The position numbers and the translations under genes are program-made. Shown piece after piece: positions 7,881-14,759 of a stretch of 32,133 nucleotides of DNA. Source of the stretch: Alphaproteobacteria bacterium (GTDB lineage: Bacteria; Pseudomonadota; Alphaproteobacteria; GCA-2731375); contig JASLMH010000038.1 of assembly GCA_030746635.1 (NCBI GenBank), positions 1 through 32,133 on the forward strand, written 5' to 3'. The first letter of the stretch is position 1. The number at the start of each line of letters is the position of its first letter. The notes under the pieces are model-generated. The model saw only the letters and a program-made list of their open reading frames with translations. It searched no databases and was not told the origin of the DNA.

Positions 7881-8501
7881 CGCGCGTCCTCCTGACTCAC
7901 ATACAAGCCGCGGGCATTCCGGCGCCCGCTGTTCCTTTGCCAGCGTAGCATGTCGCCGGACCTTGCCGTTCGACGTTAGGGGATTTTTCGCCGCCACGCT
8001 CTATACGCCGGAAACTGGGCACGGCCGGAAAAGCGAAAGCGGCAGCACCGCTTTCACGATGCTGCCGCCCCGCCGACCCGGTGTCGTAAAGTCACCGCCG
8101 CACGCCCCGATCGCTCGGTGTGTGGGCGGCGCCCGAACAGGGTGAGGGTGGCCGGTCCGGGTTGATCACCAGGCCGAAACCTCGATTGTTTCGTCCGGCG
8201 CCTTGTGGCGGTCGCCGCCCTGCCCGACTGGCCGCGGCGGCAAACCTCCGTTCTCAACAGGAGCCAAGCAAGAATCGTGCCAGTTTTTCTATGTCTTTTG
8301 AATCAAAGGCTTAGCCATGCGTGATGCAGGTTTGGTTAACTGACTGTAAATCTTTCCGACACCCTGACGGGGCCGCCGTGGTGGTTTGAAATCGCGCCCA
8401 TCGGATTCAGGAATTGTTAACCCATCAGTTTCAGTGATTCTTAAGATTTACCTGTCAGCATGGATGGTGCGTTAAAGGCGAATAGGCGAAAGTTTGGAGC
8501 T
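7881..8501. other. Long intergenic region with hairpins, GANTC sites and GTTAAC motifs
   Basis: About 620 bases lie between divergent genes. At 8035-8055 an 8-bp hairpin (GAAAGCGG with CCGCTTTC) overlaps an alternative 7-bp stem (GGCAGCA at 8041 with TGCTGCC at 8060). Further right, GTTAAC occurs twice (about 8335 and 8416), GATTC (a GANTC site) at 8404 and 8436, and an inverted pair CTGACTGTAAATCTT (8340-8354) with AAGATTTACCTGTCAG (8443-8458). The ORFs of the track here show no family resemblance. The right half probably holds the promoter of the small membrane protein. Confidence 0.45.
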
Positions 8502-8651
8502 ATGACCTACCTGACAGCAGATTCTTCCGAGAGCATCGGCAAGTTGCATGACGAGGAGCGGCTGCCCTATTACCTGGCGATGCCGGTATGGCTGCTGCTG
8601 GCGGCGGCGAGTTGGATCCCGATCGTGCTGTTGGTTGGCGCCTTCGCCTGA
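8502..8651 (+). CDS. Small single-span membrane protein
   Basis: A 49-residue frame starts at ATG 8502 (MTYLTADSSESIGKLHDEER). It ends in one hydrophobic segment, about residues 25-48 (LAMPVWLLLAAASWIPIVLL). The short charged N-terminus followed by a C-terminal membrane anchor suggests a tail-anchored small protein. The track version from 8460 adds 14 basic residues and has a poorer context; a GGAG lies just before the chosen ATG, though closer than usual. It is followed by a strong two-hairpin terminator, and its upstream region carries two GANTC sites, which supports a real transcription unit. No family is recognised. Confidence 0.5.
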   Translation: MTYLTADSSESIGKLHDEERLPYYLAMPVWLLLAAASWIPIVLLVGAFA

Positions 8652-8689
8652 ACGGCTGTCCTCCAGCCAACGCAAACACACCAACAAAG

Positions 8690-8758
8690 GCCCGCTCAGC
8701 CAAGAGCGGGCGCTTCCTTGGGCCCTTCTTCAGCGCATGATGAAGGGCCTTGGTTTTT
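8690..8758. terminator. Tandem hairpin bidirectional terminator
   Basis: Two hairpins lie between convergent genes. The first is GCCCGCTC (8690-8697) with GAGCGGGC (8704-8711); on the minus strand it is followed by CTTTGTT and would end gcrA transcripts. The second is GGCCCTTC (8721-8728) with GAAGGGCC (8742-8749), followed on the plus strand by TTGGTTTTT, and would end the small membrane-protein transcript. Confidence 0.75.
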
Positions 8759-8798
8759 GGTCCTCAGGCAAGCCGCAACGGCCCGGATACGCTCTGGT

Positions 8799-9212
8799 TC
8801 AGGCGATCTTCTTGCGGCCGGATTTGGTTTGCGCCGGCTGGTAGGCCATGGCGGCGTGGTAGTCGCAATAGGGCTGCCCGACCGTCGATTTGGAACCGCA
8901 GAAATGGAAGTCCTCATCGCCGGGATCGCCGATCGGCCAGCGGCAGGTCGAAGCGGTGAGGGAAAAGATCGAGGTGCCCTCATCCATCGGAGGCTGCAAT
9001 TGCAGCACCTTCTCTTCCCGCTCTTTCTTGCGCTGACGCCGGGTCACCGACGATTTCGACGGCTTCGACAGGCCCAGCCGATTGGCCTTGCCGATCACCG
9101 CGTTGCGCGTCACTTCCTCGCCCAGGCGTTCGGCGATCTGCCGCGCCGAGAAGCCCTCTTGCCACAGGCGGGCCAGCAGCGCCACCCGTTCTTCGGTCCA
9201 ATCCACGGCCAT
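8799..9212 (-). CDS. gcrA: GcrA cell-cycle regulator
   Basis: The 137-residue protein starts MAVDWTEERVALLARLWQEG and continues SARQIAERLG and TRNAVIGKANRLGLS, the characteristic N-terminal helical DNA-binding domain of GcrA. Its C-terminal half has the conserved CRWPIGDPGDEDFHFCG and PYCDYHAAMAY cysteine/histidine segment, which the family uses with sigma-70 region 2. GcrA is a transcription factor that works with RNA polymerase at promoters bearing methylated GANTC sites set by CcrM, linking replication to gene expression. The start at 9212 gives the standard N-terminus and has a G-rich GGGGGG tract upstream. The linker between the domains is Lys/Arg-rich. The gene is monocistronic, ending at the bidirectional hairpin terminator, and a perfect DnaA box lies upstream. 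Confidence 0.95.
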   Translation of the reverse strand: MAVDWTEERVALLARLWQEGFSARQIAERLGEEVTRNAVIGKANRLGLSKPSKSSVTRRQRKKEREEKVLQLQPPMDEGTSIFSLTASTCRWPIGDPGDEDFHFCGSKSTVGQPYCDYHAAMAYQPAQTKSGRKKIA

Positions 9213-9326
9213 TGCATACCCCCCACAACCGGTATTGCTTTTGTTTTGGCTGGCGGCGATTGTACCGACAGGTCAACACCGAAACAATATATAATGTAGG
9301 AACAAAGAACGAACTATACCAAATCC

Positions 9327-9335
9327 TGTGGATAA
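9327..9335 (-). promoter_or_regulatory. DnaA box upstream of gcrA
   Basis: TGTGGATAA is the exact reverse complement of the strong DnaA box TTATCCACA. It lies about 115 bases before the gcrA ATG. Two weaker relatives, TGTGGCTGG and TGTGGAGAT, follow within 25 bases. Between them and gcrA is an AT-rich segment with TATATAAT near 9289-9296, a plausible promoter region. In Caulobacter, DnaA is known to stimulate gcrA transcription. Confidence 0.65.
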
Positions 9336-9380
9336 GACTGTGGCTGGCCCTGTGGAGATCTCTGGTACAACAACGCTAAG

Positions 9381-10340
9381 TCACGCGAGCGCGCCAAGAA
9401 AACGCCGCGTCAGGTCCAAATACCAGGGCCGGCCCTCGCGGCCGTGAAAACCGACATGTCCGCCCCGTTCGGGCAGCACCGGGCGTAGCAGCGGATTGTC
9501 CGCCCAGGGGTATGAGAGATAGGGCGCGATCGGCACCATGGGGTCGTCCCGGGCCTGCACCAACAGGGCCGGAACGGCGATTTCGGCCAGGAAACCCTTC
9601 GCCTGGCACTGCAACCAATAGTCGTGGGCGTCGCGGAAGCCGTTGCGCGGGGCGACGAAGTCATTGTCGATATCGACGAAGTTGCGGGCCGCCAGCACCG
9701 CCCGCCGCTCCTCGGCGTTCACTTCGGCGCCGTGGCCCAGGCTTTCGCGCTTGTAGTCGCGCAGCAATTTCTGGTTATAGAGATAGTTGCGCGGCCGCAG
9801 CATGTTGCGCGAGGTGGCGGCCAGGTCGAGCGGTGCCGACACCGTCACCACCGCCCGCAGCGGCGGCCTGGCGCCATGCTCGGCGGCGAACTTCAGCGCC
9901 AGGTTACCGCCCAGTGAAAAACCGACGACGACCACGCCGTGGGCGGTCAGCTCGGCCGGCAGGGTGGCCAGGGCGTCGGCCAGATCCTGGCTGCGTCCGG
10001 CGTGGGATTGCAGCCGGCAGGTCGGCCGCGAAGGCCCGGCACCCCGGGTGTTCAGGCGCAGCACGGGAAAACCATGGTGGTGAAAATAGCGGGCGGAAAG
10101 CTGCATATAGGTGCTGTCCTGGCTGCCGCTCAGGCCGTGGATCAGCACGATCAGCGGCCCGTCAGGCTGGCGACCGGGGTGGTGCAGAGCGCATAGCCTA
10201 TCGCCGCTGCCGTCCGCCATGGCCAGCAGCAGCGTTTCGCCCGGCAACGGCGGTGGCGCCGGTGCCAGGCTGTTGCGCAAGGTCTGCAGATCGCCGCCCC
10301 ACCAGGGCGGCCGCGGCCGGAAAGGGTGTTCGGTCAACAA
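9381..10340 (-). CDS. YheT-family alpha/beta hydrolase
   Basis: The 319-residue protein begins with the family's typical N-terminus (HPFRPRPPWWGGDLQTLRN, compare the 'P..l..gHlQTi' pattern of YheT). It then shows LIVLIHGLSGSQDS (oxyanion region), the nucleophile elbow GFSLGG (Ser142), an acid in VQARDDPMVP and the catalytic His in RGGHVGF. It is therefore a complete serine hydrolase, probably an esterase; the physiological substrate of this family is poorly known. The start is a TTG at 10340, three bases after the stop of the dadA-like gene, which indicates translational coupling and the end of the long minus-strand operon. An alternative later start exists but would remove conserved N-terminal residues. 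Confidence 0.82.
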   Translation of the reverse strand: MLTEHPFRPRPPWWGGDLQTLRNSLAPAPPPLPGETLLLAMADGSGDRLCALHHPGRQPDGPLIVLIHGLSGSQDSTYMQLSARYFHHHGFPVLRLNTRGAGPSRPTCRLQSHAGRSQDLADALATLPAELTAHGVVVVGFSLGGNLALKFAAEHGARPPLRAVVTVSAPLDLAATSRNMLRPRNYLYNQKLLRDYKRESLGHGAEVNAEERRAVLAARNFVDIDNDFVAPRNGFRDAHDYWLQCQAKGFLAEIAVPALLVQARDDPMVPIAPYLSYPWADNPLLRPVLPERGGHVGFHGREGRPWYLDLTRRFLGALA

Positions 10341-10343
10341 GCC

Positions 10344-11591
10344 CTAGAAGCGATCGACGCGGAACGGCGTGGCGTCGATCGGCGGGGTTTCGCCGTCCGC
10401 CAGATCGGCGATGATCCGGCCGGTGACGGCGGCTAGGGACAGGCCGAGATGGCCGTGGCCGAAGGCGAAATGCGCCGAGGGAAAGCGGGGCGATTGGGCG
10501 ATCACCGGCAGCGAGTCGGGCATCGACGGACGGTGGCCCATCCATTTTTCCGCGCCGTCGACCGCCAGGTCCGGAAACAACCGCCGGGCATGGGTCAGGA
10601 TGGCGTCGGCCCGGCGGTAGTTGGGTGGCGCCTCGGTGCCGCCGAATTCGACGGTGCCGGCCAGGCGCAGCCCGTCCTCCATCGGCGTCACCCCGAAACC
10701 CAGGGAACTGATCAGCATCGGCAGGCGGATGTCCAGGCCGGACCTGGGCAGCATCACGTGATAGCCGCGTTCGGTGTCGAGCGGTATGTCGTGGCCCAGG
10801 GCCGCCGCCAGCGGCCGCGAGAAGGCGCCGGCGGCGATCACCAGGTCCTCCACCCCGTGCCGGCCCTGGTCGGTGCGAACCTGGCTCGGCCCATCGTCGC
10901 CGAATTCGAAGCCCAGGGCCTTCTCCCGCAGGAACCGGCCGCCGTCGGCGGCGATGGTTTCGGCCAGCAGGGTGGACAGGCGCAAGGGACTGGTGGTGTG
11001 GCCCGAGGCGGTGGCCAGGGCGCCGCCGGCCGCCGGCACGCCCAGGGCCGGCACCAGTTGTTTGACTTCCTCCGGGCCGAGCAGTTCCAGCGCCACGCCG
11101 CGCCGCAGGCGGGCCTCGTTGTCCGGCCGGGCGGCCTCGACGTCGGCCGGCTTGGGGTAGAGGTAAAGACAGCCTTGCTGGCGGATCGGGTTGCGCCCTT
11201 CCGCGATGTCGTCCAGCAGTTCCCGGTAATGCGTCAGTCCCGGCAGCACGATGCTGGACAGCGCCGCGGAAATCCGTTCCACCCGGGCGGCCGTGCTGTT
11301 GCGCAGAAAGCGCAGCATCCACGGCGTCAGCCGCGGCAGGTAGGCCGGGCGGATGGTCAACGGGCCCAGGGGATCCAACAGCATCCTCGGCACCTTTTTC
11401 CACAAGCCGGGCTTGCCTTCGGGCAGCACCGAGCCGGTGGACAGGATGCCGGCGTTGCCATACGAGGCGCCGCGGCCGGGTTCGCCCGGGTCGATGACGG
11501 TGATCCGCCGGCCGCGCCGTTGCAGGGCCCTGGCGCAGCACAGTCCGACGATGCCGGCGCCGATCACGGTTACGCTACGTTGGGCGTTCAT
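10344..11591 (-). CDS. dadA: D-amino-acid dehydrogenase (DadA-like FAD oxidoreductase)
   Basis: The 415-residue protein has the FAD-binding dinucleotide motif at its start (VTVIGAGIVGLCCARAL, GxGxxG at 11-16), followed by ITVIDPGEPGRGASYGNAG, which is close to the DadA signature, and GGRFLREKALGFEFG in the middle. The C-terminal FAD segment reads FGHGHLGLSLAAVTGRIIADL. DadA oxidises D-amino acids to keto acids and ammonia, passing electrons to the membrane quinone pool. No alanine racemase or lrp-type regulator is adjacent. It sits within a minus-strand operon, six bases after the small secreted protein and three bases before the YheT-type gene. The exact substrate among the DAO superfamily (D-amino acid, sarcosine or glycine types) is less certain. 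Confidence 0.83.
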   Translation of the reverse strand: MNAQRSVTVIGAGIVGLCCARALQRRGRRITVIDPGEPGRGASYGNAGILSTGSVLPEGKPGLWKKVPRMLLDPLGPLTIRPAYLPRLTPWMLRFLRNSTAARVERISAALSSIVLPGLTHYRELLDDIAEGRNPIRQQGCLYLYPKPADVEAARPDNEARLRRGVALELLGPEEVKQLVPALGVPAAGGALATASGHTTSPLRLSTLLAETIAADGGRFLREKALGFEFGDDGPSQVRTDQGRHGVEDLVIAAGAFSRPLAAALGHDIPLDTERGYHVMLPRSGLDIRLPMLISSLGFGVTPMEDGLRLAGTVEFGGTEAPPNYRRADAILTHARRLFPDLAVDGAEKWMGHRPSMPDSLPVIAQSPRFPSAHFAFGHGHLGLSLAAVTGRIIADLADGETPPIDATPFRVDRF

Positions 11592-11597
11592 GGCGGC

Positions 11598-11975
11598 TCA
11601 ATTGGTCGACGTGGTTGCGGTGGTCGAGGTAGTGGACGAGGTCACGGTCGATGTGGTCGAGGTGGTGGCGGTGACGTCGGTGCTGCCGCCGCTGGAGACC
11701 GTGCCGTCAGGCCGCACCCGCAGCGAAAAGGTCAGGGCCTCGCGCGCCGCCGCCAGGGCGGCGGCGACCCCGGCGGCGCCGACCGCGCCCTTGGTCACCC
11801 GGCCGGGCATACCCTCCCACTGCCGATCCAGTTCCGCGCGCAACTCCTGCAGCGACGGCAGGGCGGTGCCGGTGCCCGTCTGTTCGACGTTCTGCGCCAA
11901 GGCGGCCGCTGCCAGCAGCAGCAACAGGCCGCCGGCCAGGCCGATCACCGACAGCGTATGTCGCCAAATCTTCAT
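11598..11975 (-). CDS. Small secreted protein with Ser/Thr-rich low-complexity tail
   Basis: The 125-residue product has a signal peptide or anchor (MKIWRHTLSVIGLAGGLLLLLAAAALAQ) and a short helical middle (LQELRAELDRQWEGMPGRV). A Gly/Ala-rich region follows, and the last 30 or so residues are almost only Thr, Ser, Val and Ala (TATTSTTSTVTSSTTSTT). The tail is encoded by a degenerate repeat of GGTCGAGGT-like units on the plus strand, which could vary in length by slippage. Its ATG overlaps the TGA of the rhodanese gene (ATGA), so it is translationally coupled to it. Function unknown; the protein would be exported or membrane-tethered. Confidence 0.7.
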   Translation of the reverse strand: MKIWRHTLSVIGLAGGLLLLLAAAALAQNVEQTGTGTALPSLQELRAELDRQWEGMPGRVTKGAVGAAGVAAALAAAREALTFSLRVRPDGTVSSGGSTDVTATTSTTSTVTSSTTSTTATTSTN

Positions 11976-13561
11976 GTGAACAAGCGAAAGCGGTGGTCGC
12001 CGTCGCGTTCGATGTCGTCCAGCAAGTCGACCTCCCAGGTCAGGTAGGCACGCATGCGTTCCTCGACGCCGCCAGGGTGATCATAGGGCTTCAGCCAGGT
12101 GTCGTCGCGTTCATCGGCAAGGTTCTCCAGGCCCGATCGCAATTCGCCGCCGGCCTCGGCCCAGGCCCGGTTGCCGCCGGCCAGCACGGCGATCGGCATC
12201 TCGGTCAATTCGGACGCCTCGGGCGCCGCCAGCCGGGCCAATACGCCGCTGCCCGAGGTCAGCACCAACGACGGCCTGTTCGGCAGTCGGGGCAGGCTGT
12301 CGGCCAGACGTGCCCGCACCCCCCACCAGGCGCCGGGGATGTGGCCGGCGTCATAGTCGCGGCTGGGTGCCAGGTCGAGCACCACGGCCCGATCGGCGCT
12401 CAACCGGGCCGACAGTTCCGCCGGGTCGATCTCGTTCTCCGCTGCCTGGGCAATGCCGGGCGGCAGGGTTTCGCCGGAGCCGGCCTCGATCTCGAAACCG
12501 TCCAGGCCACCCGCCAGCACCGCTACCTCCCAACCCATCTGTAGCAGCCACGAGGCGGTCATGGTGGCCCGCACGCCGTTGTCGTCCAGCAGCACGACGC
12601 GGGCGCCCAGGGTGGCGCACCAGGCTTCGGTCTCCTGCACCAGTTGGCCGCCGGGGGCGTTGGCGACGCCGGCCGGATGGCCGGCGCGGTATTCTTCCGG
12701 GTCGCGCACGTCGAGCAGATACAGGGTTCGGCGGTCCGCCTCCGCCTGCCATTCGGCCAGGGTGTCGCGGTCGATGTGGCGCACGCCGAAACGTTCGGCG
12801 GCATTGGCGGCGAAGCCCTGGGCCGCCGCCAGGCCGGCGGCGCCGGGGGCGGTGGCGGCACGGTCCTGCCCCCGTTCCAACTCGAAACCGGCCAGGTGCC
12901 AGCCCATGGTGCCGTTCTTCAGCGCCGTCACCGGGTTCGGGATGCCGGCGTTGATCAGCGATTGGGCGCCGATGATGCTGCGGGTGCGGCCGGCGCAGTT
13001 GACCACCACCCGGGTGTTCGGATCGGGGGCCAACTCGTGCACCCGATAGACCAGTTCGGCGCCGGGACAGTCGATGCCGCCGGGGATGTTCATCACCCGG
13101 TACTCGTCCAGCGGCCGGCTGTCGAGGATCACCAGGTCCTCGCCGCCGTCGATCAGCGCCTGCAATTCCTCGGCCGGCAGATGCGGCGTGCCGTAGTGGT
13201 GTTCGACATACTCGCCGAACGCCTTCGAGGGCACGTGCACGCCCGAGAACAGCAGGTGGCCCGCCGCCTGCCAGGCGGCGATGCCACCTTGCAGGCAGCG
13301 CACGTCGCCATAACCCATCTCGGCCAGCCGACCAGCGGCCCGTTCCGCGAGGCCGTCATCGGCGTCGACCAGGACCACGCGGACCGATCGCCGCGGCAGC
13401 AGCGCCGGCGCGCGCAGTTCCAGGTGGCTGAGCGGCAGCGGCGCGGCATAGAACAGGTGCGATTGCGAATGGGCGCCTTCCTCGCGCACGTCCAGCAGCG
13501 CCAGTTCCGCGCCGTCGCGCAACGCGGCCTTCAATTCGGCCGGCGAGATGTATTGGAGCAT
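11972..13561 (-). CDS. Four-domain rhodanese-like protein with one catalytic Cys
   Basis: The 529-residue protein contains four rhodanese-like modules: about 1-105 (ALLDVREEGAH, QGGIAAWQAAG), 115-230 (VILDSRPLDEY), 260-360 (LYLLDVRDPEEYRAGHPAG) and 375-475 (VVLDLAPSRDYDAGHIPGAWW). Only the second has an active-site loop with cysteine (NCAGRTRS, C189). The other three have VDADDGLAE, LDDNGVRAT and LTSGSGVLA at that place, so they are probably structural or binding modules. It would move sulphane sulphur to an acceptor. No signal peptide is seen, so it is probably cytoplasmic. The track ORF runs on to 14530, but that extension is antiparallel-frame noise over the Fe-ADH gene. The ATG at 13561 is chosen; a GTG at 13570 overlapping the previous stop is possible. 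Confidence 0.85.
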   Translation of the reverse strand: MLQYISPAELKAALRDGAELALLDVREEGAHSQSHLFYAAPLPLSHLELRAPALLPRRSVRVVLVDADDGLAERAAGRLAEMGYGDVRCLQGGIAAWQAAGHLLFSGVHVPSKAFGEYVEHHYGTPHLPAEELQALIDGGEDLVILDSRPLDEYRVMNIPGGIDCPGAELVYRVHELAPDPNTRVVVNCAGRTRSIIGAQSLINAGIPNPVTALKNGTMGWHLAGFELERGQDRAATAPGAAGLAAAQGFAANAAERFGVRHIDRDTLAEWQAEADRRTLYLLDVRDPEEYRAGHPAGVANAPGGQLVQETEAWCATLGARVVLLDDNGVRATMTASWLLQMGWEVAVLAGGLDGFEIEAGSGETLPPGIAQAAENEIDPAELSARLSADRAVVLDLAPSRDYDAGHIPGAWWGVRARLADSLPRLPNRPSLVLTSGSGVLARLAAPEASELTEMPIAVLAGGNRAWAEAGGELRSGLENLADERDDTWLKPYDHPGGVEERMRAYLTWEVDLLDDIERDGDHRFRLFT

Positions 13562-13566
13562 CGCCG

Positions 13567-14733
13567 TCACCAAGCCGATTCCAGGATGCCGACGATCTCG
13601 CCGGCGTCGCGGATCGGCTTCGGGTTCTGCCGTACGAACAGGTTGTTCATGGCGGTGCGGGCGATGTCGCCGAACAGGCCCCGGTCGACCTGCAAATCCT
13701 GCATTCGGCCGGGCAGCTCGAGATCGGCGATCAGTTCCGCCACGGCGTCGGCGGCCTCCATGTTCGGCCGGTCCAGGGCCTCGGCCACCAGCTTCTGCCG
13801 CTCGCCGTTGACGCTTTCGTTGAAGCGCAGCACCGCCGGCAACAGCACGCAGGAGGTATGGCCGTGGCTGACCCCGGCCATGGCGCCGAGTGCGTGACCG
13901 ATACCGTGGGAGGCACCGTAGGGCACCCGATTGATCGACGAGGCGGCCATCCACACGGCCTGCTGGCTGTCCAGCCGGGCCGCCAGATCGTCGGGGGAGT
14001 GGTGGTTGCGCCGCAACGCGGTGGCGAACAGCCGCAAGGCATGCAGGGCCAGGGCATCGGTGAACGGTTGCGCGGCGCTGGAACATACCGCCTCGACTGC
14101 GTGGTCGATGGCCCGGATGCCGGTCGACAGCCACAGCCATTCCGGCGTGTGGCGGGTGATCTCCGGGTCCAGGATCACCGATTGGCCGCAGATGTCGGGC
14201 GCCGTATAGGCGTCCTTGACCTTCCGCCTGCTGTCGGTGCAGCCGCCCAGGTTGGAGAATTCCGCTCCTGACAGCGTGGTCGGCACGATGATTTGCCGGA
14301 TCGGCGAGGGCGCGATGACCGGGATGTGGGGGGCGCCGTCGGCGTCGATGCTGACGTGCAGATCGTCCATCTCCTCCGGCGTCCGCACCCCCTGGGCCAG
14401 GCAGATCAGCATCACCTTGGCGGTGTCGATGGCGGTGCCGCCGCCGATCGTGACGATTAGGTCGGGATCGGCGTGGCGGGCGGCATCGGCCGCCGCGATC
14501 ACCGACTCCCTGGGCGTGTGTTCGACGCATTTGTCGAAGCGGCCGACATAGTGATGGCCCAGGGCCTCGCCGATCGCCTCGATCGCATCGGTCTTGCGCG
14601 ACAGGCTGTTGGCGCAGACCACGAATAGGCGGCCCACGGCCAGACGGTGGGCTTCCTCGGCCACCGCCTGGGCGGCCGGCTTGCCGAAAATCACCCGCTC
14701 CTGGCGCAGGAAATCGTAACTGCCCACATCCAT
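13567..14733 (-). CDS. Iron-containing alcohol dehydrogenase family protein (maleylacetate reductase-like)
   Basis: The 388-residue protein shows the NAD(P)-binding segment DLIVTIGGGTAIDTAK (about 91-106) and the helical C-terminal domain of group III (Fe) alcohol dehydrogenases. Candidate metal ligands H211 (IDHAVE), H276/H280 (GASHGIGH) and H290 (VSHGHTS) are present. The position usually occupied by the ligand Asp, four residues before H211, is R207, as far as I can align by eye; this departs from classical Fe-ADHs and recalls the maleylacetate reductase branch. The ATG has GGAGGG upstream. It follows the RND pump by 26 bases and overlaps or abuts the rhodanese gene, so it is inside one operon. 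Substrate unknown. Confidence 0.83.
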   Translation of the reverse strand: MDVGSYDFLRQERVIFGKPAAQAVAEEAHRLAVGRLFVVCANSLSRKTDAIEAIGEALGHHYVGRFDKCVEHTPRESVIAAADAARHADPDLIVTIGGGTAIDTAKVMLICLAQGVRTPEEMDDLHVSIDADGAPHIPVIAPSPIRQIIVPTTLSGAEFSNLGGCTDSRRKVKDAYTAPDICGQSVILDPEITRHTPEWLWLSTGIRAIDHAVEAVCSSAAQPFTDALALHALRLFATALRRNHHSPDDLAARLDSQQAVWMAASSINRVPYGASHGIGHALGAMAGVSHGHTSCVLLPAVLRFNESVNGERQKLVAEALDRPNMEAADAVAELIADLELPGRMQDLQVDRGLFGDIARTAMNNLFVRQNPKPIRDAGEIVGILESAW

Positions 14734-14759
14734 CGCCTCGACCCTCCGCGCCGGCGTTG

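Noticed and set aside
8335-8430. A full CtrA site (TTAA-N7-TTAA)
   Set aside because: TTAA-N7-TAAA is seen near 8336 but not a complete site; only the half-motif GTTAACC recurs, so a CtrA call is not supported.
13562-14530. N-terminal extension of the rhodanese ORF in the track
   Set aside because: It overlaps the Fe-ADH-family gene in another frame on the same strand and shows Arg/Pro-rich shadow composition; the rhodanese domains begin at the ATG at 13561.
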